Origin: Leptospiraceae bacterium
Lineage (GTDB): Bacteria > Spirochaetota > Leptospiria > Leptospirales > Leptospiraceae
Reading direction: 5' to 3'
DNA length: 64,000 nt
Assembly (NCBI GenBank): GCA_024233835.1
Contig: JACKPC010000002.1
Span: 829,001 to 893,000 of the forward strand
Below are positions 8,663 to 16,049 of the stretch, piece after piece. A program made the translations under genes and the position numbers. The notes under the pieces were generated by a model that saw nothing but the letters and a program-made list of their open reading frames with translations, was not told where the DNA came from and made no database searches. Positions within the stretch are counted from its first letter, which is position 1, and each line of letters opens with the position of its first letter.

Positions 8663-8686
8663 CGGCGAAACGGCAACGTTTCGCCG
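8663..8686. repeat. 10-bp perfect hairpin with 4-nt loop
   Basis: CGGCGAAACG (8663-8672) and its exact complement CGTTTCGCCG (8677-8686) flank a GCAA loop on the plus strand. It lies in a locally GC-rich island (about 8610-8760) 69 bases beyond the stop of the caspase gene on the minus strand. Confidence 0.9.
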
Positions 8687-8713
8687 GAAATAACCAAATC
8701 ACCCAATTACCAA

Positions 8714-8745
8714 CCGTAAGGAACGGTCGCGACCGTTCCTTACGG
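8714..8745. repeat. 32-bp perfect palindrome 3' of the caspase gene
   Basis: Left arm CCGTAAGGAACGGTCG (8714-8729) is followed directly by its perfect reverse complement (8730-8745), with no loop. It starts nine bases after the stop codon of the caspase-DUF1566 gene. No T-run follows on the minus strand, so it is not a standard intrinsic terminator. A cruciform or protein-binding site is more likely. Confidence 0.92.
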
Positions 8746-8754
8746 GGCACACAA

Positions 8755-9951
8755 TCAGCGGAAACAGCGAACGTGTAGAACATCGTCCTTACCACTGACA
8801 TAGCTATTGCCATCGTAGATATTGAAACCGTACGCTCTTAAGGAACCTATCTCTACCTCGCAGGTCCAATAATACACAGGCAGCGATATTATTACTTTAT
8901 TATCCTTCGCCTCCGGCCAGGTTTTCCATTCGCCGGAATCATACATGGCTTTAAACTCTGTCCTGGTTGGCAGGCGTTCCTTTACCTTTTGCATGACTTC
9001 ATTCCAAGTCATCCTGCCAAGGTAGACAGTTTTTTCTGTGGAAGGTAGGTTGAAGGATACAGTATACTCCGGTTTTGAATCGCTCAAATACCTTGTATAC
9101 AATTCAGGATTAATATGTCCGGTAAGTCCTGCTGTAGTAGAAGGAAAAATTTGTCCCGGCTTCTTTCTCCATCCGGGTAAATATTTTTGCAGAACATTAT
9201 AGGAAAGATCATCATCCTCTTTTTCAAGCTTAAGAGTTACCGTTTTTGTCTCTTGCTCTTTTGGAGGCACAAAGTAAAAATCATGTCTCAAATTATGAGA
9301 CATTTCTGGCCCCTGTTGTCCATTGGTATCAAAATATACTTCGCTTCCTACTTTCTTAAACAGATCTTCGATTTTCAAACCCGGTTCCGGCAAATATTTC
9401 AATAGTCTACTCAGATAAATACTATTCTTTCCGTCTTCACCGTCCCCGGCTTCTGCACCGGCACCAGTTGCAAAAGATATGATGCTGCTTTTTGGAATTT
9501 CTACTCTCTCTGAAAATCCGCCTGAGAGGGTTCCACGGCGATTGGAAAAAAAGGGATTATTTCTACAGGCATCCAGAATGATAATATTGGTTTCACTTTT
9601 ACCTTCTTTGATAAAGTTAAAAATCTTGGATAAAGGTATCGCAACATTATCCAGCCATTCTACATTTGTATTCTCTGTATCTACAGGAATAAGAAAGTTC
9701 TCTCCTCCTATCTGCACGCCATGTCCGGAATAATAAAGTAAAGCCACTTCCCTTCTATCCTTAATTCTATTAGAAAATTCATTTATAAGGTTGATAAGAT
9801 TTGGCTTCAAATCATCGATGGAGCATAGAACATCAAAGCCCACTTTTCGCAGAGCCTCTTCTATCGCATAAGCATCATTCACAGGGTTTTTCAACTTAGT
9901 CAAATGCTTATAATCCGAACAACCTATTACCAGTGCGTTTCTCTCAGCCAT
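8755..9951 (-). CDS. Caspase-family (C14) protease fused to a DUF1566-like C-terminal domain
   Basis: 398 aa. Residues 1-230 are a caspase/orthocaspase domain: start ALVIGCSDY, catalytic His77 in LLYYSGHGVQ, catalytic Cys129 in IILDACRNNP, then ISFATGAGAEA as in bacterial caspases. A linker (about 235-310) leads to a C-terminal DUF1566/CLec-like module (WNEVMQKVKERLPTRTEFK, YYWTCE, LHVRCFR end). There is no signal peptide, so it should act in the cytoplasm as a cysteine protease on unknown targets, possibly in a death or conflict response. It follows the 9973-10946 genes closely. The last 26 or so codons mostly end in C or T, unlike the rest of the gene (see findings). Confidence 0.85.
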   Translation of the reverse strand: MAERNALVIGCSDYKHLTKLKNPVNDAYAIEEALRKVGFDVLCSIDDLKPNLINLINEFSNRIKDRREVALLYYSGHGVQIGGENFLIPVDTENTNVEWLDNVAIPLSKIFNFIKEGKSETNIIILDACRNNPFFSNRRGTLSGGFSERVEIPKSSIISFATGAGAEAGDGEDGKNSIYLSRLLKYLPEPGLKIEDLFKKVGSEVYFDTNGQQGPEMSHNLRHDFYFVPPKEQETKTVTLKLEKEDDDLSYNVLQKYLPGWRKKPGQIFPSTTAGLTGHINPELYTRYLSDSKPEYTVSFNLPSTEKTVYLGRMTWNEVMQKVKERLPTRTEFKAMYDSGEWKTWPEAKDNKVIISLPVYYWTCEVEIGSLRAYGFNIYDGNSYVSGKDDVLHVRCFR

Positions 9952-9972
9952 TTTTACTCACCCTATTTTCTT

Positions 9973-10296
9973 TCATAATAGAACCATTCCTTCCCTTTCA
10001 ATATTCTTTCCTATAGGCAGGCTTTTGTGGAATTCATAATCTTCTTCATCCCAGATCAGGCAGGAGGCTAAAACATTATATTTATCTAAAATTGCATATC
10101 CGGCGTCATAAATAATTTCTAAAATGGACTCTTCTTTTTCAGTAAGCAAAACCATGAAATCATAGTCGGAATACTTATGATTGTCTTTCCTGGCTCGTGA
10201 GCCAAACAAAGTAACCCTTTTTAACTTTTCAGGAATTTCTCTTTTTAGCTCTTCGAGAAAGCTGCTTATCACAGGATCTTGCAATTCGTTATTCAA
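9973..10296 (-). CDS. MNT-type nucleotidyltransferase
   Basis: 107 aa. VTLFGSRARKDNHKYSDYDF contains the complete GSxAR and DxD active-site signature of minimal nucleotidyltransferases, which transfer NMP groups and in HEPN/MNT modules act as antitoxins by AMPylating or otherwise neutralising a toxin. Its start overlaps the end of the PIN gene by 8 bases. The usual HEPN partner is absent; the neighbour is a PIN-domain ribonuclease-like protein. The enzyme family is clear, but its role here is inferred. Confidence 0.8.
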   Translation of the reverse strand: MNNELQDPVISSFLEELKREIPEKLKRVTLFGSRARKDNHKYSDYDFMVLLTEKEESILEIIYDAGYAILDKYNVLASCLIWDEEDYEFHKSLPIGKNIEREGMVLL

Positions 10297-10735
10297 CTTT
10301 TCCTCCTTGCTTCTGAGAAAGAAATGGATTTATTATTTTAAGCCTATTTTCTACCTTTAAATTATCTTGCATATCTTCAGTATATAAATATGAGCATTTA
10401 CCCAGTAATGCTGAGGAAACAATCAGACTATCCCAATATGAAAAATTATAATTATCCCTCAAATTCCAGGCAAATCTTACTGTTTCTAATTCTATAGGCA
10501 TTACTTCACAATCTGCAATAATAGAATCTAAAGCTTTCCGAGCATTAGATTTTGCAATTCGATTTTTTAATAGATTTACAAATATTTCATTTATAACCTG
10601 AGTGCTTATTAGAATATCATTACCATCTAAAGAATCAAACAGTTCAATAGCTCCCTGACATTTTTTGTTTTCTTCTTTTTCATTCAGCAAAGCATAAAGA
10701 AAGATATTTGAATCAATAAATACTTTTTCTTTCAT
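10289..10735 (-). CDS. PIN-domain (VapC-like) ribonuclease toxin
   Basis: 148 aa. The PIN-fold acids are visible: D8 in VFIDSNIFLYAL, Glu in QVINEIFVNLL, and Asp in YWDSLIVSSALL and LYTEDMQ. PIN toxins cleave tRNA or rRNA and are paired with small antitoxins. The start overlaps the preceding 77-aa gene by 23 bases and the end overlaps the nucleotidyltransferase by 8, so the three form one translationally coupled unit. Length is typical for the family. Confidence 0.82.
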   Translation of the reverse strand: MKEKVFIDSNIFLYALLNEKEENKKCQGAIELFDSLDGNDILISTQVINEIFVNLLKNRIAKSNARKALDSIIADCEVMPIELETVRFAWNLRDNYNFSYWDSLIVSSALLGKCSYLYTEDMQDNLKVENRLKIINPFLSQKQGGKVE

Positions 10736-10946
10736 AAATCTCTTCTCTATTCATTATCTGAATCTTATCTACCGGGAAAGGCTGACGGAATAATTCTTTC
10801 AGATTTTTGTGTGTAGTTCTTTCAGCTATATTATCACTGGCATGAATGAGTATATCCAGTATAGGTTTCTGAATCTCAATGAATATTTCTTCAGGTAAAC
10901 TATCGATTCTTCTAAATAAATCTAATTTTAATTCGGCTGCATTCAT
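10713..10946 (-). CDS. Putative antitoxin / PIN-partner, 77 aa
   Basis: ATG at 10946 with a strong AGGAGGAG site seven bases upstream (10954-10961). Helical N-terminus (LKLDLFRRIDSLPEEIFIEI) and a C-terminal stretch KIQIMNREEIYERKSIY. The size and position (first gene, overlapping the PIN toxin) fit a VapB-type antitoxin, and LFRRIDSLPEE recalls small 'DUF2281-like' antitoxin N-termini. No DNA-binding motif can be confirmed by eye. Confidence 0.62.
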   Translation of the reverse strand: MNAAELKLDLFRRIDSLPEEIFIEIQKPILDILIHASDNIAERTTHKNLKELFRQPFPVDKIQIMNREEIYERKSIY

Positions 10947-11043
10947 CGCTTTTCTCCTCCTGCTAAGGGAGTTCAGAATTTTCTCTCGCTCATTTTATAT
11001 TTTTCTTTGAAAAATTCTGTAGTCAATTACATTTGTATTTATT

Positions 11044-11750
11044 ATGAGTAAAAAAATCCTCTTTCAGAGCTGGCTTCAAACATTCCGGAGAAAATTAACT
11101 CTTCTGCCGAGAAGTTTGAACGTTTCATTATCTGGCTCTGGGGAGCCTATACTGCCCTGATTGGTTTTAGTAGCGGTGGTCTGACTCTTCTTTCTCTTCC
11201 CCTGCCCTCAGCCTTTGTGATGCTACTTCTCGTTCTGCCCTGTTTTTCGCTTCTTTTCGCTTACTGGCTTTCCATTCGAGCCCAGTCTACTGCTTTTGTA
11301 GAATTTATCCCCGATTCTCCCACTGACATTGAGCATAAGTACCGCTTAGTTATTTATGAGAAAGGAAAGAACCTCAAGCTGGCTCAACTTGTCTCCCTGA
11401 TTTCCTGCGCTCTCATTCCTTTTGCAATTCTAACCCAGTATACGGAAAGAAGTTTAAACCAGAAACCCGAACTGGCGATTATCTACGAAAAGAATTCGGC
11501 TAAGGTCGACATACATTTTTTCGGAAACTATAAATTAGATAAATCGAATAAAGGAATTGAACTAAAAGTTTATGCTGATGGAACGCAAGTGCCCCTCTCG
11601 AACTCTGTTTTTCTTCCACCGGGGAAAGGAAGCATTCATAAAGTCACAGTTCCCTTACCGGAAAAAACCAAAATTCTAAAAGCAGAGCTTATCTGGCAGG
11701 ATACAGAGGAACATTCCCATATTCTAAAGAAAGAACGAAAATTGCTCTGA
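11044..11750 (+). pseudogene. Two-TM membrane protein with a poly-A frameshift near its start
   Basis: From GTG at 11217 an intact frame encodes 177 aa. The same frame is open back to about 11050 and encodes a coherent helical N-terminus (ELASNIPEKINSSAEKFERF, then IIWLWGAYTALIGF) with no ATG, GTG or TTG. An ATG at 11044 lies in another frame and runs into seven As (11050-11056). One extra A would join it to the long frame as MSKKNPLSEL. Two hydrophobic segments lie around 11140-11280, a third near 11390-11430, and a soluble beta-rich tail follows. The family is unknown. It may be a pseudogene, a slippage-expressed gene or a homopolymer sequencing error. Confidence 0.55.
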
Positions 11751-11760
11751 AGACTTTGAG

Positions 11761-12048
11761 CATCGACGTTGTAGGAGTCGTACATCGACATTGTAGAGGG
11801 AGTACATCGTCGTTGTAGGGGGTCATACATCGTCGTTGTAGGGAGTCGTACATCGACGTTGTAGGGAGTCGTACATCGACGTTGTAGGGAGTCGTACATC
11901 GGCGTTGTAGGGGTCGTACATCGACGTTGTAGGGAGTCGTACATCGTCGTTGTAGGGGGAGTACATCGGCGTTGTAGGGAGAGTACATCGGCGTTGCAGG
12001 GGGTCGTACATCGGCGTTGCAGGAGTCGTACATCGACGTTGTAGGGGG
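11761..12048. repeat. Minisatellite: about 13 tandem copies of a 22-23 bp unit
   Basis: Consensus CATCGNCGTTGTAGGGAGTC followed by GTA, repeated head to tail with no spacers. Units vary mainly at base 6 (A, T or G) and in the length of the G-run (GGAGTC, GGGGTC, GGGGAG). It starts 11 bases after the stop of the gene ending at 11750. Confidence 0.95.
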
Positions 12049-12272
12049 CTCCTTACATCTTGACTCCGGTCGATGTTCGGAAGTCCGGTCGGGGCTTAGC
12101 CTGATATCGGGGGAATAGTATCACCGATGTAGTTCAAGAAACTTTTGGAAGGTGTGCCTATACTTAGCTCATAAGGTGGTATACGAACCGGAAGCTAAAG
12201 ATTCCATTTTCTTTAACGCTGATGTTCCTCATGAATATTCCAATCCCGGAGTAAAAGAAGTGGGTGAGTAGT
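12049..12272. other. Short gap after the minisatellite
   Basis: Contains a partial echo of the repeat style (GACTCCGGTCGATG, AGTCCGGTCGGGG) and then the cupin remnant at 12176-12271. No complete gene. Confidence 0.4.
12176..12271 (+). pseudogene. C-terminal remnant of a cupin-domain protein
   Basis: A plus-strand frame reads EPEAKDSIFFNADVPHEYSN and then PGVKEVGE before TAG at 12269-12271. 'G/KDSIFFNADVPHEYxNPG' is the closing strand pair of Cupin_2 domains, common at the end of HTH-cupin transcription regulators. No start or upstream domain is present; the sequence before it is not recognisable. The last base sits one base from the 3' end of the broken SpoIIE gene, so this junction probably arose by deletion. 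Confidence 0.55.
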
Positions 12273-13098
12273 TTAGCTATTTCGTATATTCCTATTTTTT
12301 GTTTTAGTTTTCACAGGCTTCTTATATTCAATTCGTATCAAGGACACATCATCAATAAAGTTTCCCCTTTCAGAAATGGATCTGATTATCTTTCGTAAGT
12401 TCCCTTTTCCTTTTTCTACCGATTTTAAAAAACAAACGGGATCGCTATTTATAGATGATTCCAGACCGAAGGATTCATCTATATCATCCCTACCATCAGA
12501 ACCCAGCAGAATAACATCCGAGTTTTTAAATTTGAATTTCCTGACGTAAAATGGATTCTCCGACATAAATGTATTGGGGAAACCAATTTTCATTGCCATA
12601 GTCTCTTCATTCTCTATGTAACTGGCTTTTCCGTCCCTATATAAAACAGCCCAGGGATGTTCTGCATTCAGATAAAACATAAGCCCGGTATTCTCTTCCA
12701 CCAAACCCATAGCAACAGAAATTAACATGGAACAATCAAAGCTTTCAAAAATTGCCTGCATTTTTTTTACTGTATCCACCAACCAGAATTTGGGTTGCAC
12801 CGTATCCGTGTTCATTTCCCGAGTTTGAGTCAGGATAGATTGAAACACCGAACCGAATACCAGACTCCCACCGGCTCCCTGTAGAGACTTACCCATCGCA
12901 TCACCATTTACAAAAACAATGTATTTTTTCCCCGCAAGGATAATTTCATCCGAAATGGAAATATCTCCTCCTATTCTATGTTTTCGGTTTTTAAACTCAA
13001 ATTCTTTTTTTTGCATGGTAAAGAAATCCACCCGTACAATAGAGCTATAGGAGTTCTGCTTTGCTAAAGGTTTCACCAGAAGAGATGTTAAGAAATAA
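12273..13098 (-). pseudogene. SpoIIE/PP2C phosphatase: 3' part of a gene split by an IS
   Basis: Catalytic domain of a SpoIIE-type serine phosphatase, with HRIGGDISISDEI at the front, the metal-site aspartate in VNGDAMGKS, ILLGSDGRDDIDES, and a C-terminal FIDDVSLIRIEY. These enzymes usually dephosphorylate anti-sigma-antagonist proteins. The frame has no native start: the bases before 13098 belong to the IS end, and an upstream stop lies within it. A TTG-led ORF reaching 13124 is an artefact of the IS border. Joining DYF at this end to the 14745-15654 part across the duplicated GAAATAA restores an uninterrupted reading frame. Confidence 0.85.
13092..13098. repeat. Target-site duplication GAAATAA, left copy
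   Basis: Direct 7-bp duplicate of 14738-14744, immediately outside the left inverted repeat of the IS. Confidence 0.93.
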
Positions 13099-13294
13099 TC
13101 AGCAATTCCCGCTTTAGAGTACAAGGCTTCTTAAAGCCTGTTTTTTAACCCATAACTTACGGGTTTTCTTCGTGGAAAAGAATCTAAAATACTTAGCTTG
13201 AATAAAAATTGGTATAAAATCATAGTAAGATTAGTACAAGAAAAAATGACTAAAAGCTCCTTCAGAAAATCTTTCACTGTTTTTTAAAATTGCA

Positions 13295-14608
13295 CTATGA
13301 TGAATTTTGTCCTATAGAAATATTTGCTTTAAATCCATAAGCAATAGCCTGGAATAGTTGCTCCATAGATGAAAATTCAAATATTTCAAACAAGTTTCTT
13401 ATCTTTTGCCAGAACAATCTTTTTGCATGAAAAGTTCCAAGTGCTTTTCGAAATAATGCACAGCTTGATTGTTGGATCTGATCTACAAGAAAAGCAAGTA
13501 TCATAAGAGTTGCAAAGTTATTAGACAAATTCTTACTGCCATGTCCATAATTGTGTTCAAAGTGATAACCCTGATTTTTCAGAGTATTGAAGGTTTCATT
13601 TTCTATCTTCCATCGTGCTCTCGCGATTCGCATCAATTCATAAGCATTTTCTTTTGTAATTTCAATATCTGTAACCCAGCTAAAAGCAATCATATGCTCT
13701 TTTTTATCAACCTGCTTATACTCAAGAACATTGACTTTGAGTTCTGAAGTCTCATTTAAAGAAATTTGGTTTGTAAAAGAAAAGTAATGAGAAAATCTAT
13801 CTTTCTCTATACAGAATTGCTCTGTCTTTTTTAATTCCTGTAGCTTATCAAGTTGATTGTAAAGGTGTTTGTGATTTTTTTCTTTTGCACCTATGATAAA
13901 GGATAGATTCTTCTCTTTCAGTAATTCAATGTGGGGAGCATTTGAAAACAGAGAATCCTCTACAAATATTGTTTTTAAATGAGGATGCTCTCTTCTAAAA
14001 TCTTCAATAAATCGTTTAGAGGCGTTTAACTCACAGTCATTTTTTGTTTTCCCATCTTCGTTTGTAATAGGTTCAAACATAAGAGGGATAACTTCTTTCT
14101 TATCCGGATGCACAATACAGGCACCATACATCATATGCTGGTAGAGAGTTTCACTTTTCTTATTCTTTACAAGACAGGATTTACAATGAATTTTTCCTGA
14201 AGAGAAGAATCCGGTTCCGTCCCCGGAAAGAATATAATAATCATCAAGGACACGATAAGATTCGAGAACCTTGCCACGCTGAAGTTTTGAAAAAAGGTTT
14301 TTATATATTTTCCTGAAAGCTCCTGTTGAAACTTCATCAACAATTTCTCTCATTTGAGTGTCAGAGGGTATCTCTTGAATCTTGTATATACTTTGAAGAT
14401 TTTTATTCTTCACTTTTTCTCTTTCAAACTCAAGAAGTGATGCGTTCTTTTGAGAAAAGATAGCAAAGGCTGACATTAAAGCATCTGTTAGAGAAATCGA
14501 AGGATTGACTCTGTGGTCCGGGATTTTAGAAAATTCTTCCCGAATTGTTTGATAAAGTCCATCTGCTGATAAATCTACCCGTGCGTGTAACTCGTTTTTG
14601 CCTGACAT
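13295..14608 (-). CDS. DDE transposase of the IS
   Basis: 437 aa, ATG start, full length with no internal stop. DDE-type residues can be placed as Asp in ILSGDGTGFFSS, Asp in IFVEDSLFSNAPH and Glu in RARWKIENETFNTLK, the last followed by HNYGHGSKNLSNNF, which I associate with ISNCY-type elements. A cysteine pair (IHCKSCLV) lies just after the first aspartate. It catalyses cut or copy of the element at its inverted repeats. The gene occupies most of the 1,639-bp element, with about 180 bp of non-coding sequence before the left repeat. Confidence 0.9.
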   Translation of the reverse strand: MSGKNELHARVDLSADGLYQTIREEFSKIPDHRVNPSISLTDALMSAFAIFSQKNASLLEFEREKVKNKNLQSIYKIQEIPSDTQMREIVDEVSTGAFRKIYKNLFSKLQRGKVLESYRVLDDYYILSGDGTGFFSSGKIHCKSCLVKNKKSETLYQHMMYGACIVHPDKKEVIPLMFEPITNEDGKTKNDCELNASKRFIEDFRREHPHLKTIFVEDSLFSNAPHIELLKEKNLSFIIGAKEKNHKHLYNQLDKLQELKKTEQFCIEKDRFSHYFSFTNQISLNETSELKVNVLEYKQVDKKEHMIAFSWVTDIEITKENAYELMRIARARWKIENETFNTLKNQGYHFEHNYGHGSKNLSNNFATLMILAFLVDQIQQSSCALFRKALGTFHAKRLFWQKIRNLFEIFEFSSMEQLFQAIAYGFKANISIGQNSS

Positions 14609-14720
14609 ATAGTCAAAAAGACTATATCCCTGTACAGGTACAAGCGATTTTTGATGAAAAAGTTTACGAAAGCTTTCCCTGCAAACCCAAAAATCTTAGC
14701 CTTATCTGTCTATTCCCTGC

Positions 14721-14737
14721 AAAGCGGGAATTGCTGA
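14721..14737. repeat. IS right terminal inverted repeat
   Basis: AAAGCGGGAATTGCTGA, exact reverse complement of 13099-13115. Confidence 0.95.
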
Positions 14738-14744
14738 GAAATAA
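14738..14744. repeat. Target-site duplication GAAATAA, right copy
   Basis: Identical to 13092-13098. On the minus strand it encodes the YF of the split phosphatase gene. Confidence 0.93.
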
Positions 14745-15654
14745 TCACCATCCTGAGCATACTTTAAGGTTTGAACTTTTCGAAGACTCTTTTTTAATTC
14801 TCTGGTTCTTTCCTCTACCTTTTCTTCCAATTTATCCTTTGCCAGTTCTAAGTCTCTTGAATACAGTTCTAATTTCTTATGGATTTCGGAAAATCGTCTT
14901 TCAAGGATATAAACTATGCTCATAATAAGAATGAAAAAAGCCCTCGGTCCCAGAAGTATATCATAGGGTAATAAGGAAAAATTTCTCAAGATATCATGTA
15001 TAGCTGCTAACAGGTTTATTGTAATTGAAAATATAATTATTCTTGCTTCACGATTTCCTTTTAAAGATTCATAGATAAGCATTACGATTCCGAATAGTAA
15101 AGATACAAAAGATATAGGGTAAAAGAATAGCATACTTATATAGATAGGTAAGAAGAAAAACATAAGAAGTACAGATATAAAATAGATAATATGTATCCGG
15201 AGCAATAAAAGAATAATACGTTTTGTTTTTATAAGCAAATGATAAAGTAGCCAAAAAATCCCTACAGGAATCAGGCTTAAACTACTTATTGCAAGGTATA
15301 ACCAAAAAGTATCTGAATAAAAAAGCAAATGCTGAATTCCTGTTACCCGACTTGATATATAAAAAAAGCCAGTACTCAATGATAAAATACCGAAAGCAAG
15401 ATACTCATTCAACTTCCTTCTAAAATACAGGACACTTGAAAAAAGTCCGATAAAAATGTACAGAATACCGAAAAGAAATCTCTCGATATCTCTTTTAATA
15501 ATCCATTGATTGATATCTTTACCATTGCCAAAAACAATTTCCTCCTTTATTCCAATATAAGAATAACTGGAAGATATTCTCATAAATAAATAATGGTTCG
15601 GCATGTTTCTTGGAATAGTAATTTGGTGTATTGGTGAACCTATGTACTCTCCAT
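14745..15654 (-). pseudogene. 7TM-DISM segment: middle part of the split SpoIIE phosphatase gene
   Basis: The minus-strand frame runs from GTIDGEYIGSPIHQI (end of the extracytoplasmic 7TMR-DISMED2 domain) through MPNHYLFMRISSSYSYIG, seven hydrophobic helices, and a coiled coil LEEKVEERTRELKKSLRKVQ, to AQDGDYF at the IS border. An ORF starting at the internal ATG 15604 is only part of this. The natural continuation is LTSLLVKPLAK at 13098. A stop codon TAG at 15665-15667 sits directly before the GTIDG stretch in this frame, so the gene was also damaged at its 5' side. Confidence 0.85.
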
Positions 15655-15975
15655 CTATAGTGCCCTAGTTGTATATTTTTTTTCAACTGTATACACTTCA
15701 AAGTTTTGATACACAGTTTGCAGATAAAGTGTGGGATCTCTAAATTTCGCTTTAGGAAGTTTGATTCGAAGGAGGAGATGATAGTTGTCTTTACTTGAAA
15801 AAAATTTTTGCTTTTTACCCTTTGCCTTTTTCCATGAAATATTTTCAAAATTCGAAAAACTTATTTCTTTGGGAATCCAGGCATGTTCAATTTCATATTG
15901 TAGATCATAAACTGCCACTTCAGAAAAAATAGAAATAAATGGAAATAAAATAAGACATAGTAATAATAATCTCAC
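15655..15975 (-). pseudogene. Signal peptide and N-terminal DISMED2 part of the split phosphatase gene
   Basis: 106 codons from ATG at 15975: signal peptide (MRLLLLCLILFPFISIFS), then the beginning of the 7TMR-DISMED2 sensor (LLLRIKLPKAKF, TLYLQTVYQNFEVYTVEKK). At a run of eight Ts on the plus strand (15676-15683, As in the gene) the frame departs from the continuing DISMED2 frame and ends in TAG at 15655-15657. One extra A would give EKKIYN, followed by an in-frame TAG and then GTIDG. The whole gene would have encoded about 685 aa. Confidence 0.82.
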
Positions 15976-16049
15976 ATGACAGATTTAAGTGATAAATTTA
16001 AATCTGTCAATAATTTTAGTATCGAAGCAGTTATAGCTCGCTCAGACTA

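Larger units (their letters stand above)
13099..14737. mobile_element. Complete insertion sequence, 1,639 bp (ISNCY, ISDol1-like group likely)
   Basis: Ends are perfect 17-bp inverted repeats: TCAGCAATTCCCGCTTT at 13099-13115 and its complement at 14721-14737. The element is flanked by the 7-bp duplication GAAATAA. It carries a single intact transposase on the minus strand. Length, one ORF and a 7-bp duplication fit the ISDol1 group of ISNCY elements as I know it; the family assignment is an inference. It is inserted within the 7TM-DISM/SpoIIE gene. Intact ends and ORF suggest a recent insertion. Confidence 0.9.

Noticed and set aside
8586..8813. 75-codon leftward frame over the GC island
   Set aside because: It overlaps the end of the caspase gene, has no ribosome site and is built from palindromes.
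11636..12033. Long leftward reading frames with MYDSLQRRC-type repeats
   Set aside because: They are the translation of the 22-23 bp minisatellite. The units are not a multiple of three, composition is meaningless and the neighbouring gene on the other strand is better supported.
11761..12048. CRISPR array
   Set aside because: The units are contiguous with no distinct spacers and are too short. It is a simple tandem repeat, with no cas genes nearby.
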